This document shows positions 47,161 through 58,491 of a stretch of 64,000 nt of DNA, in pieces. Origin of the DNA: Ailurus styani (lineage: Eukaryota; Chordata; Mammalia; Carnivora; Ailuridae); the NCBI GenBank assembly GCA_002007465.1, contig LNAC01000163.1, forward strand, positions 2,754,711 to 2,818,710, given 5' to 3'. The notes below the pieces were generated by a model that saw only the letters and a program-made list of their open reading frames with translations, was not told the DNA's origin and did no database searches. How positions within the stretch are numbered: the first letter of the stretch is position 1; each line of letters begins with the position of its first letter. The position numbers were made by a program, and so were the translations under genes.

Positions 47161-49288
47161 ATTCAAGAAGGGGAAGGCTACAGAAGTCCTGAGTTGTGGA
47201 CCCTCACCCTAATCCAAATAACAGGCGGCAGTCTGTTATGAACAATTAGACCTAGAGAGAAAAGGAAGGCGACTAATGTCCGTGAAGAATTAGTAAGTAC
47301 CAAGCACTCTATTCCTTTTCATTCCTATCAACTCACTGAGAGGCTGTTAACTTCAGCTCTGCCTTTTCTTAATTCCAGTCTCTTCCTAACAGAGCAATTA
47401 AATTCCTGCTGCTACTGTTTCCATAGTAGGCCGTCAGATTATAAATCCTTCTTGGGTGCCTTCTGTTCTGACCCCATCAATCCTACGGTAAGACAAGAAA
47501 AACCCAACTTTTCCACACACTTCTTTAGGTCCTATAGCTTCTCTAAGTCAAGACTTTAAGCTAGAAAAAAGATAAATATTTTTACCTCCAAATTCTTAAA
47601 TTCCCAATTCATGGCTCCCAAGTCCTGGAGGTATTTCCCAGATTTCTTCTGTTGCATCACTCAGTCCTAGGTTAATATACAAAAGTGAGTACTGAGCAAA
47701 GGTTTGAAATGTCTTCAAAGGCTTTTTCACATTTCCATACGTATCCCCCGAAAGATGGCACAACACACATGCTCAGCTCTCATCATTCATTACCTGCAAG
47801 TCACTCTTGGGGTGTATCATTTCTTTTCCCCTTCTCATCACTGTTATTTCATGCCACCAACTTTTCCAAGAAGCAGATGATCTAGTCCGTTCCCTGAAAG
47901 CACGTTACAATCTAGTTGGTGAGATCATACCACCACAAATGAGAGAAGTTTATAGCTATGAAGTTACAAAACATTGCAGAATTTGCCACAAGTGAATGAA
48001 TCCAATGAATTTCAGTGGTTAAGAAATACTGTAGAAATAGAAAACTGGACGATGGAAGTCTTGGACACTAACAGGCAAGTTTCACGACTATTTTCTCAGT
48101 GGGTTTCTAACAGGCATTCAGTATGAAGCAGGGGATCTCACAGTGGAGAGACAAGAAAGCACAAATCGCTTCTTGCACGTGGGAAAGGAAAGCAAATATG
48201 CCAAATATACCACAAACGCCAGCAAAGGTGAGGTTTACTAACTTCCTTGGCAAGGAAGGCAAAAGGAAGAACTCCTAGGGTTCTAATAGTCAGTCTTAGC
48301 TGATACAAAGCAAAACATCGATACCTTTAAACAAAGAATTATTAAATTAAAAACACGTATAACCACCCCAGTCTGTATTTCCATCCTACCGGCTTCATCA
48401 CTCACAAGTTTAGTTCCTTGGTTTTCTCTGAACACACTATGCTCTTTCATGTTTTCAACCCTTTGTACATGGAATTCCTCTGCCACCGCAAAGCCCACAA
48501 CTGTCTTTAGCCAGCCATAACCGTCTTCCAGGTACTGAGAAAAGGACATGAACTTGGGTATTGGAGACCTAGGTCGAAATCCTGTCACATCCCTGTCTCT
48601 TAACACATGTCCCACGAAGCCTTCCCCTTCTCTTCTAGGCAGCAAATCACACCTTCTATGGCTTCATCCTACTTTGTGTATTCTTCTTCTAAGGTACTTA
48701 CCACGTCTTACTGTGATTTACTTGCTTTACGTACCTGAAATCATTAGCTTGAATGATTTACAAGGGTAAATTCTATAGGTCTATTATTTTTCTATGTATG
48801 GTGGCCCTGGTATGCAATACACAACAGGCATTCAATTCAGTGTTTGTTGAATGAATTTATTGCATGTTTCCTTATACAAGCACCACTCAACAATATAATG
48901 AATTCAGTAAGCTTTACACAATTTGTAGAAATTCTCACCACTGGGCCTTTTCTTGTGCTGACCCTTGCTAACATCAAGGTTTTAACAATAAAATGGAATA
49001 TATCTTAGAGGGTTTAATTAATGAAACCCAGGTAAACATCTTTTTAATGATTAACCATAATACAAGAAAATCTCAAGTACTTGAGAAATGTATAAATACA
49101 CATACTCTTGAGTTGTTTTTCTCAAATATTTATTAGTCAAGTTTCTCACAGGAGCTAGACAATGGTCCATTCAAGACTGGAGTTTATCTATGCTGCTGAA
49201 GAAAAATCCCTATGCTCTGGCTATCAGATGCACAGGTGACAAGACTGACATTGTTTTAGAAGTTAAGAAATTAAATGTAATTTCTTCT

Positions 49289-49490
49289 GCGTGGCTCAGT
49301 CAGTTAAGCGGATGCCTTCGGCTCAGGTCATGATCCCAGGGTCCTGGGATCAAGCCTCGCATGCATCCGGCTCCCTGCTAAGCAGGAAGCCTGCTTCTCC
49401 CTTTCCCACTCCCCCTGCTTGTGTTCCTTCTCTTGCTGTCTCTGTCAAAAAAAAAAAAATCTTAAAAAAAAAATCTTTAAAAAAAAAAAA
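49289..49490 (+). repeat. CAN-type SINE, slightly 5'-truncated
   Basis: Starts at GCGTGGCTCAGTCAGTTAAG, lacking the first few bases of the head. Tail is an unusual A13-TCTT-A10-TCTTT-A12, i.e. a repeated AATCTT-A unit. No clear duplication. Confidence 0.88.
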
Positions 49491-52400
49491 CTTTTAGGCT
49501 GACTAGTTGCGTACAATGTAGCATTACAGAATTTTCATCTGGACAAATGTAAACAGTTTACTACCAGTTCATAACTTCACCATGGGAAAAACCTTAAAAT
49601 CATTTTTATGGAATGTCTGATTCTCAATGGCACTGTCAGATGGTGAGTAGTTGAGTTTGAAGAGATAAAGCTAGGACCAGAATATGGAAAGTTGTGAATG
49701 CCAGCCTAAGGGATCTGAACTTTATCGAGTATTTGGTGGGAGCCACGGGAAATATTTCAGGAGAAAAATGGAAAAGGAACCTAGTTTTCATTCCGGTGGC
49801 ACTGATGTGAGGAATGGCTTAAAGTTGGGGGACATGAGGTAGGGATGTGATGTAACACAGTCTTTTACTACAGTGATGACCATGAATATATTGAGAAATA
49901 GAGGCAACAAACATTCAAAGGAGAACTGACAGGACCCAGTAAGAGGCTAGATACGAAGAATGGAGAGTGTCGAGTTGCTAACCACTCAGGTTTATGGTTG
50001 GCAAATCCCTGGCTGGACTAGGAGAAGGCAGCCACCACTGAGAAAAAGCTCACCACGGGAGAGACAAAGCCAAAATTAGCATTCTGATCTGATTCCCCAT
50101 CCAATTTTCTTTTCACTATAGCTATCGCCGGATCTGGAATTTTAGCTGATCTGGAAGACCATAAGCCTCAGCACGCAACTTGATATGGCATAACAAAACC
50201 TCAGTTGAATTACTTTGAGGTTTTTTTTTTCCTTAGACCTTGGTATAATTCTAGCTGTTGTGCCAACTAGCTTTGATCTTGGGCAAATCATTTTTATTCA
50301 ATTTATTTTTTAATTCAATTTATTTCTTTTGTTAAATTTGCACAGATATATTTATCTCCAAAAATAATTTCTTCGAGAGTGGCGATGTGGACAATAGTAT
50401 TCATCTTTTGCCATTGATTGTTTATAATACCCAAGAAGTTCCTCTGTAAAATGGTGTCAAATTAATGAATGTAAATAGCAAGAACCACCTGTTAGAAACA
50501 AAATATTGTCTTCTATTAGTCCTATGACTCCTTACGAATATTATCTATCATTCACTAAGTACCTGAGAGCCAAAGCCACACTGTACTTTAAGACAAGAGA
50601 AGAACATGTCCATTTCACAGGAGAACCTTCTCCCCAGGCTCTTTATCATCCTTCCTCCCAGATTTTATGTGGCAGCAATAAAGGGCAAAGGAGACCCTGA
50701 GAAACCCCTTTCAGTTTTAAGTTAACACAAAGCATGGCTTGGTGTGGTTTCTGTACTTCACTGCAGAGAAATGCTGTATATTACATACTTATATTTCAGG
50801 CTTCCTCACCTTCCTGTGATTGATATTACCTGTATTCAGTCCTTAGTCCTGTGCAGACTACTTACGACACAGGCAGCCCACAGAGAAAGGTTTTTAGACT
50901 GGTAGGAGTCTCCCTTTACAGCATTCAGCTTCAGTATAAACTAAAAGTTCTTGCTCCAGGAGCTCTGGCCAGCATACCCCCTGTCTGGGTACCCGAAGGT
51001 CATCGGCTCCAACATAGGGAAGTAGGAGAGCTAAATGACCAGAAGAAAAGCAAAACTGAGAAAATGGAAGAGAGGAGAGGTCATAAGGCCAAGGGGGTGT
51101 AATCCGTGACTAATAAACACTGAGATGGCTCCTCTATGTGGTCTGCAAAATGTCTTTGGAGGCGATTCCAAAAGAAAAGTTTCAAAAATGTTCTAAGTAA
51201 TACTAGTGTCACTACAGTAAGTATGTGGCTTCCTAAGAGTACCATTTTAAAAGATAGTAATCATTTGATTCTATAAGTTATGATACATTAAGAAAAACAT
51301 TTCATTTTTAATACAAAAAAGCACTGCTGAAGAAAGAGATGGCTATAATTCATGGAATACAAGGAAATTTGTAGGATGTGTAGGTGGGACAGAAACATTT
51401 TTAATTTTACAGTCTAAGAACCAAATTCAGCACTAGGTACTTCTGCATCAACCACTATTAAAAACTTTGAGGCTGCAGGACACTTCATTACAAAAGATTA
51501 AAAACAAATAAAAAGTGCAAACTCACATGTAATTTCACAGCAAGCCTGCTTTACAGTGTTTCAGTGAAGCAGGATGAATGGCCTACCTCAATTTTATATA
51601 CAGAAGTAGTATAGTAGGAGAGTAACAGAAATTTTTGTAGTTCAAGAGACCTAATTAATATCCCCCTGGTTTCAATCTTTCACAGCCAAATAACCCTCTG
51701 CAAGTCACTTAACTCCTCTGAGACTGTTTCCTTACCTGTAATATGCCTAGTGAAGTGTCTGAAAAACAGAATATATTCAATAAATATAATTTCCTCCATA
51801 GCGTGTTTTCTTCTTTTCAAACAAAGGGTCACAACCCATTGGTAGATTATGAAATCAATTTGGTAGGTTGCAACCAGCAATATTTTAAAAACTGAAATAA
51901 AAAACATCAGAGTACACTATACATAACGGTATTCTCCATTATATGTAAGCTAAGTTTTGATAAAAATGTATTTTTTTACTGTGGGTTACAACCACAGTTT
52001 GAAAATCTGCTCTACAGAGAAATTCTCAGATTATTATATCACAAAGTCTTTAGAAAAACAAAGAGTCTTTAGGAGCACTGCCTTTATTCAAATGGACCTC
52101 TACATGTTTCTCCCACCCCATTCTGTACTTTTCACCCGTGATTTAATTTTATAACTGGAAGTTTGTATCTGTAAATTTTAAGAATTTAATCAAAGTAACC
52201 TTTACCTTCTAACTTGAATCTAGTAAAAATAAAGACATGAATCACAGAGATGATGAATTTAATCTGATACCCGAGGGCATTAAATTCAGTTTAAGATTGG
52301 TTTGTGTCATATTAACTAATTCATATCTCTAAACACTTTATAGTTTATTATAGTTGATTAAATACTTCTAGAAATTCCTACCAAAAGTTAGCTATTAGAT

Positions 52401-52706
52401 TCTATTATGGGGAAATTAGATAGAATTTCTAAATGATTTTTAAATTATAGGGCTTTTTAAAAGGACTGCAATTTGCCTGAGCATGAAGACTGCTAGAGTA
52501 ATATTCCAATCTTGATGAGTAGTAAAAATCAAAGGGCTATATGAGCACAAACAGTGGTGTCCCAAACTGGCCGATGAAAAATGAAAGATCCTCAGACAAA
52601 ATGTAAGCTTCAATTACAGGCCTCCTCTCCCCTCCAGTTCCTAGTGTAAAACTAGCCTGACAGAATAATGAGTCCCTAGTGCCATTAAGAAGGTGGGCTA
52701 AGGGTA

Positions 52707-52899
52707 GGGGCTCCTGGGTGGCACAGTCAGTTAAGCATCCAACTCTTGGTTTTTCCTCAGGTTGTGATCTCAGGGTCGTGAGATCAAGCCCCACATCGGG
52801 TTCCACACGCTCAGCGTGGACTCTCCCTCTCCCTCGGCCCCTCCCTCTCATGCTTTCTCTCTCTAAAATAAATAAATCAATCTTTAAAAAAAAAAAAAG
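52707..52899 (+). repeat. CAN-type SINE
   Basis: Head GGGGCTCCTGGGTGGCACAG, tail AAATAAATAAATCAATCTTT-A12. Flanks aagaaggtgggctaa and aagatggtgggctaa differ at one base. Confidence 0.92.
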
Positions 52900-55057
52900 A
52901 TGGTGGGCTAAAAAGCATAGCCAATTGTGGGTTGACAGAGTGGGAATGATGTGGAGCAATGAAGACTGGGCCACGCTGAAGGAGAGAATACTTAGAAATT
53001 AGAGAATTTAATGATTACACCTGGATCTTGATGGAACTGTACCTTAAATTTATAATTTTAGCCGGCCAGGCCAGATTGGCCATTGTTAGAGTTACCCTAT
53101 GGGACCGAAGTTTAGCAACCTTGTTTTAAATTTGCACCCTGGATGAATCTGATCCTCATTCTGGTTTGAATACCCTGTGTTAAAGGGACAGCAAAGATCA
53201 GAAAATATTTAAAAAGGTGGAGTTCCAAAGTGATTATCCTAACCTTACAGGTATCCAATATCAAATACTTCATCCGAATCGGACACTTATTCAAAACTCT
53301 TCCTTCTTGGCACTATACTGAAGATGCAAATTAGCAGATAGCAATACTTGGTATTTTCCAGTTATTTAATGCCAGTAAGAAATGGTGCTTTCTCTTCATT
53401 AGAATTCATCGGTAAGAGTCAAAAAAGTGTGAGAGAGAAAGGTCTGGCTATATTATACAAAGAAGTAAAAGGTAACAAGCGAACAATAAAAATTATTAAG
53501 AGTAAACTCAAAAAGAGAGAAATGATAAACCATTCAACCACCTGAGGAATCTCTTTGGCTCCTGAGCTCACGCATTTTGTGGTATAGGTGCCCATTCCTC
53601 TGCTCTCAGAAAACAGTAAAGATTAAGGCAAAAGGTGACTCCTTCCTATTTCAAATGAATTGGGGGTACAGAATGAGGCTACCTGTGATTTTCAATTCTT
53701 TTTTCACAAAATTAAAACCTTTTTGTTATTTGAGACAGACACTGGGTTGGGCTGGGCCATGCTTGCTGTCAATGTCAAGTGTTTGGGTTAGCACCACAAA
53801 TCCTTCATCAGGATCACTCTTGGCACCAGGCTTTTCTATCATCTTGAATATGAGGAAAGGTGAGCAAGAACGCCATTCCTGGGAAGAAATAATAGCTAGG
53901 AAAAGTAAAAGACAGGAGACAGCAAAGCCTGGGGGAAAGGATGGGAGAAACAGAAGTGAGGTAGAAAGCTAGTTCTTAGCTCCCCCAAAGGGCCAGCTGA
54001 AAAGACTTAAGGTCAGAGATTCCTTCTGGGCCGGTACATCAGTCTCTTGAAATTTTAAGATCCCCCAAGAAATGATCTGGTATCGCCCTGCCATCTGTTT
54101 ATTTTTTACCTCCAACTCTAACAATGTTGGAAATATCTGGAGATTTCCTTTCTTTCTCTCTTTAACTTAGAGGTTATAGGAAAGGACGGATGGAGACAGG
54201 AGACAATACAAGAAAGCAGATTAGGAGAAAAGTCCTCATTACACAGGGGTAGAATTCACCCCACAAGTCAAAGAACCTTTCAGAATTACAAGGGAGGGAA
54301 GGCAGAGGGCACCAGGATCTTTGAGGTGTTAAGAGACAGGCTGACAGACTAAGCTTAGTGACTGGCTTAATAGTCTCCTATCACTTGAGATTCTGTGTTC
54401 TTTATTCAAAGAGACAGAAGGAAGAGTTCAGAGAAGCCAGTGTCACAAATTAAGATATCTCAAAGAGAAGTTGCACCTCTCTTTCCATTTTCTTACACTG
54501 TTAGTGTTCTTCACCAGAAAATACAGGTGGACCAAATATAATAGGGTTCACCTGCACCCCTCACTAGATCCTGATTTCCTTATTTGATAAGAAAGGCTCC
54601 TGAACTCTGCATTCTTTTCTTTGTTAACAGGCCTAAATAACCTCCTACATTTAGGAGATAAATAAGCATATTTATAATACACTTAGTCTTAGGGTCTCCA
54701 AGTCAGGGTTATGTAATACTAGTCTTCCATAACCCACCATGTCTACACATCTCAAGTCATTATCTAAGTTAAAAATTCATTTTTCACATTTCTAGGCAGA
54801 AAATCTGCTCCTTGGCAGTCTTTAAACTTTACCTGACAACATTACACACCCTCAGCCCAGGCTCCTCAATCTCTAACATCTCCTTAACACTCCAGCAAAC
54901 AACAAAATATATCCACTTATCACAGTTCAATCCCATTTGAGCATCTACATTCACTATCTTGATATAATCATGTCCAGAAGCTGCTTGAGTGTCCAACAGC
55001 AGCAAAGGTCCTCATTAGGATAGACATGTTGGCGCCAATAATACTGAAGTTCAGTTT

Positions 55058-55297
55058 TTAACTGCATTTTTTGTCAGTTTGGCTGGGAAGATCTGGACAG
55101 CTGGAAGTGAGCTTCTCCATCATTTTCTGTTTCTTTCTTTGTATCAATTTTCCACCTGTGAAGCCCAACACCCCACCACCAAGTGCAGCTGCAATTCCTG
55201 CCACTTTGAAGCCTGCAAGGAGGCCAATCGGACCCCCCACCACTCCTCCGATGAGTGCACCTGCCACAGGCAGAGCTGCCAGCTTGTATTTTGCAGC
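55058..55297 (-). CDS. STX17: STX17 last coding exon (about residues 224-302), double membrane anchor
   Basis: Seventy-nine codons and TAA (stop at 55058-55060). It begins AAKYKLAALPVAGALIGGVV. A very Gly/Ala-rich hydrophobic hairpin follows, interrupted once by a Lys (LLAGFKVAGIAAALGGG). A basic cytosolic tail IQRKKQKMMEKL then leads to the end, SSCPDLPSQTDKKCS. Two closely spaced hydrophobic segments with glycine-zipper spacing are the signature of STX17 and target it to completed autophagosomes. The acceptor (- strand) is a long T tract ending tttacag, AG at 55298-55299. A Met inside the exon (codon at 55265-55267) belongs to no separate gene. Val replaces Met in the human motif GGMVGG as recalled. 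Confidence 0.96.
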   Translation of the reverse strand, partial: AAKYKLAALPVAGALIGGVVGGPIGLLAGFKVAGIAAALGGGVLGFTGGKLIQRKKQKMMEKLTSSCPDLPSQTDKKCS

Positions 55298-56002
55298 CTG
55301 TAAAAAAAAAAAAATTCAATTTAGAAATTGAGTTGAGAATATCTGCCTGTGGTGATGTGCATTTTCCTCTCATTACTCCTGGCAATGCCTCTTTAACTCC
55401 TGGTACATAATTAACCTTAGAGACTGGGAGTGGGGGCAGTATTCCACAGGTACTAAAATTGCTCCCGATCTCAGAACCTGGAGAAATGAGCTACAAAAAG
55501 TATACTACTACGAATTGATTTTACTTGCAAAACAATCAATCCACTAACTATCTAGGAAGCTTCTTTAAACAGTTTCAGCTGCTAGAGATACCCCCAAAGC
55601 TTTTATGTTGCATAGAGATTATCCTGTGCTGTATACCTGGGGTTCTATGGGAAATAGATGGTCTCACTCCACACATACTGTCACATCCCTACACTCTTGC
55701 CCCTACTGGATTCTGGCAACACTTCACTCCTTGCACCTCTGCAAATATTCCTGTATAATACCAAAATGCCTTATAGTGGGGCTTTGGTTTATTCCCTAAA
55801 AAATTTCTCTCCCGACAGAACAAATTTTAGAGTAGAATGTTACAACAGTCATTGATTTCTTGCACTACCAATGTGTCATTTGTTCCTTATTTTCTTAATT
55901 GCTGGTTCCCTCCACATTAAAGAGAGCAGATCAATTGGGTTAATACTAGAGATTCCTGGGAGCCAGAGTACCATTGATTTGTCAGCAGGAGCAGAATCTT
56001 AC

Positions 56003-56089
56003 CTTCCCCAAGTTTTTGGTCCCCTCTTCAACATTCACAGCAGCTCTGTTGACATGGTCTTCAATGCTGTCAATCTTCTCCTGCTGAGA
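56003..56089 (-). CDS. STX17: STX17 coding exon (about residues 195-223), SNARE zero layer
   Basis: Twenty-nine whole codons: SQQEKIDSIEDHVNRAAVN then VEEGTKNLGK. This is the C-terminal half of the SNARE helix; the first Gln corresponds to the ionic zero-layer Gln196 that makes STX17 a Q-SNARE. The acceptor (- strand) is gcatctag, AG at 56090-56091; the donor is GTAAGA, GT at 56001-56002. An alternative acceptor at the internal ctcag would drop two codons (Ser, Gln) and so remove the zero-layer position; the upstream site fits the family. Glu and Arg replace the Ala and Ser of the human sequence recalled (SIADHVNSAA). Confidence 0.95.
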
Positions 56090-56275
56090 CTAGATGCAAA
56101 GGAATTATGAGTGAGTGCTCCTGCTGGGGAGCAGCAGTCAGCCACTACACACTATTTCGATTCCTGTAATCAGGATCCCGCGTACTGCGGCCTTGCAGTC
56201 TGAATAGTGGTTCATTAATAGCGTCTGATAAACTATGCTGAAAGCATAAATTCACTTGTATAAAAAAAAAAAAGA

Positions 56276-56475
56276 GGGCGCCTGGGTGGCTCAGTGGGTT
56301 AAAGCCTCTGCTTTCAGCTCAGGTCATGATCTCAGGGTCCTGGGATCGAGGCCCGCATCGGGCTCCCTGCTCGGCGGGGAGCCTGCTTCCTCCTCTCTCT
56401 CTGCCTGCCTCTCTGCCTCCTTGTGATCTCTCTCCCTCTGTGAGATAAATAAATAAAATCTTTAAAAAAAAAAAA
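56276..56475 (+). repeat. Young CAN-type SINE in an STX17 intron
   Basis: Head GGGCGCCTGGGTGGCTCAGT, intact body, tail AAATAAATAAAATCTTT-A13. Flanked on both sides by A-run plus GAGGG, consistent with a target-site duplication. Antisense with respect to STX17. Confidence 0.92.
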
Positions 56476-57124
56476 AGAGGGTGACTTAATTATTAGATAA
56501 TAAAAGAATGGCACCTTTATAGGAAAAAGCATCTCACACTAACATTCATTCAAACATACAAACATATTATTCTCCAAATGAATCTACTTTGTGAGAGAAG
56601 AAAAATCCAAATAAGCATTTACATGTCATGTTGAGGTTGATGGTAAAAAACAAAAATAAAATCAAACAAAAAAACCTCTTTAACTTATCTTCTTTGAAGA
56701 TTCAAAGATTTAAAACAGGCAAATTCGCCTTAAGGGTAAAATGCCCTTGGATCCAATAAATACAAATGATTACATTTTAAAAATGAGAAAACAATTTGGT
56801 TTGATCTATCATGAAAACTTTCTACTTGTGGTATGCAGTAGGGAGCAGTGAATGAATTTACTGTTCTGAATTTCACACCTGTAAACTTTAATACATTTTA
56901 AAATCATGACAAGTTAAAGTGTTTCAGATCAAAGATATTAATAAAGCATTCTACAAAAAATGGCAACACCCACGCTGACACGACAGAACTTGTGACTCAT
57001 GGAACCTCTGGGTAGAAGGAATGACTTTCCCCCAGAGGTGTGAAGCCCCACTACATTTCTCACAACTGGTTACTGAGCCTCAGCTCAAACACCTCCAGTG
57101 ATTACTTGCCACAGGAACACAACC

Positions 57125-57250
57125 CCATTTTAAATAAAATTTAGACAGAATTTACATACAGTAATATGCACCCATTTTAAGGGTATAGAATGATGAATTC
57201 TGACAAATGTATAAAACTCAAGTAACCACCCTCACATCAATATATAGACT
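57125..57250 (-). repeat. Old LINE-1 3' fragment
   Basis: 'acagtaatatgcacccatttt', 'gaattctgacaaatgtataa' and 'accaccctcacatcaatata' are L1M-type 3' UTR. Confidence 0.55.
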
Positions 57251-57260
57251 AGGGTTTTTG

Positions 57261-57484
57261 TTGTTGTTGTTGTTGGTTTTGAAAGATTCATTTATTTATT
57301 TTAGAGAGCAAAAGAGAGAGAGAGAGTGCCTGTGCACGGGGTGGGGGGGGTGGGGGGCAGAGAGAGGGAGGGAGTCTTAAGCAGACTCCATGCTGAACAC
57401 AGCCTAACATGGGACTCGATTCCATGATCCTGAGATCACCACCTGAGCCAAAACCAAGAGTTGGATGCCAACACCCAGGCACCC
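57261..57484 (-). repeat. CAN-type SINE, antisense, with G-rich insertion
   Basis: Reads GAAAGATTCATTTATTTATT to CAACACCCAGGCACCCC, with a GGGGTGGGGGGGTGGGGGG stretch at 57340-57358 inside. (TTG)n at 57256-57276 precedes it. Flanks ctagggtttttg and ctaggttttttt. Confidence 0.88.
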
Positions 57485-57884
57485 CTAGGTTTTTTTTTTT
57501 AATTCACAGAAAAAAGAAGAGAATCCCTTTTTGATCCCAGCTAAATCCCACTTCTACAGTAACTGTGAAATAATTCAACTTTAATCCTGAAGCATTTAGT
57601 TGCCCTCTTAACTTACGCTGAATCGGATATAACACTCTTCTAACTCCAAACATCATACAAGATCATGAAACACAACACAGCTAATTTTCCCCCCACAGGT
57701 GCTTCCTATCAGCATTATTGACAGCTTTCCCTTCTCACACCCCAAGTACGTACCTTTTCACTGGTAGACCTTTCATGGTATCCCTTCATTCCTGTATTCT
57801 CCACTGCTTTTCTTGACATCTCTAACACAACCCCTAAAAAAGGTCCATTATCTGTTTTCCTTTTAAGATTTCTGTCACAGACAA

Positions 57885-58070
57885 GTACAACAGTGATTCT
57901 CACATGTAAGTGTGCACCAGAATCACCCACAGGACTTACTAAAGCATGGACTGCTGGGTCCCACCCCAAGTTTCTGATTCTGTAGACTTCAGGTGAAGCC
58001 TGAGAATCTGCATGTCTTATGAGTTCCCAGGTGATGCTGCAAGTCCATGATTCTCACACTTGAAAAACTA
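57885..58070 (+). repeat. MER5A-type hAT-Charlie relic
   Basis: 'caccagaatcacccacagga', 'gctgggtcccaccccaagtt' and 'cccaggtgatgctgcaagtc' with terminal 'gattctcac(a)' repeats in opposite orientation are the MER5 layout. Confidence 0.8.
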
Positions 58071-58084
58071 CTAATATATGTACA

Positions 58085-58260
58085 CAATCAGATTAAGGGC
58101 ACAACCTTCTTGGCCAGATGTTCTATGTTCAAATCCCAGCACTATGTGCCCTTCTTGGACAAAATACTCAAGCTCTCCAGGTGTCAATATTCTCATCTCA
58201 CAAGTGAGGATAATGATATACCTCATGGAGTGGAAATGAGGATAAAATGAGATAGGGTCC
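58085..58260 (+). repeat. MIR relic, sense
   Basis: 'gttcaaatcccagcactatg' then 'attctcatctcacaagtgag' and 'aaatgaggataaaatgagat' keep MIR order. Confidence 0.65.
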
Positions 58261-58291
58261 GTAGAATGTGAGGAGAAAAACAGAAAAAGTC

Positions 58292-58491
58292 GGGGACTTG
58301 GGTGGCTCAGTGGGTTAAGCCTCTGCCTTCGGCTCAGGTCATGATCTCAGGGTCCTGGGATTGAGCCCCGCATTGGGCTCTCTGCCCGGTGGGGAGCCTG
58401 CTTCCTCCTCTCTCTCTGCCTGCCTCTCTGCCTACTTGTGATCTGTCTCTCTCTGTGTCAAATAAATAAATAAAATCTTAAAAAAAAAAAA
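58292..58491 (+). repeat. CAN-type SINE in an STX17 intron
   Basis: Head GGGGACTTGGGTGGCTCAGT, intact CT-rich body, tail AAATAAATAAATAAAATCTT-A11, then a purine tract GGAAAGAAAGAAAG. Flanking duplication imperfect. Confidence 0.92.

Larger units (their letters stand above)
48800..55057 (-). other. STX17: Probable STX17 3' UTR / downstream region, boundary unknown
   Basis: The human STX17 transcript has a 3' UTR of several kilobases (from memory), so much of this interval may be transcribed. It contains two SINEs (49289-49490 and 52707-52899) and otherwise unrecognised DNA. Candidate poly(A) signals read on the - strand (TTTATT on +) occur at about 54401 and 48856-48861. The latter sits in old-repeat-like sequence, so neither is certain. 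No open frame here resembles a known protein. Confidence 0.35.

Noticed and set aside
55071..55385. Other-frame open frames overlapping the last STX17 exon on both strands
   Set aside because: Shadows of the GC-rich glycine/alanine-coding STX17 exon.
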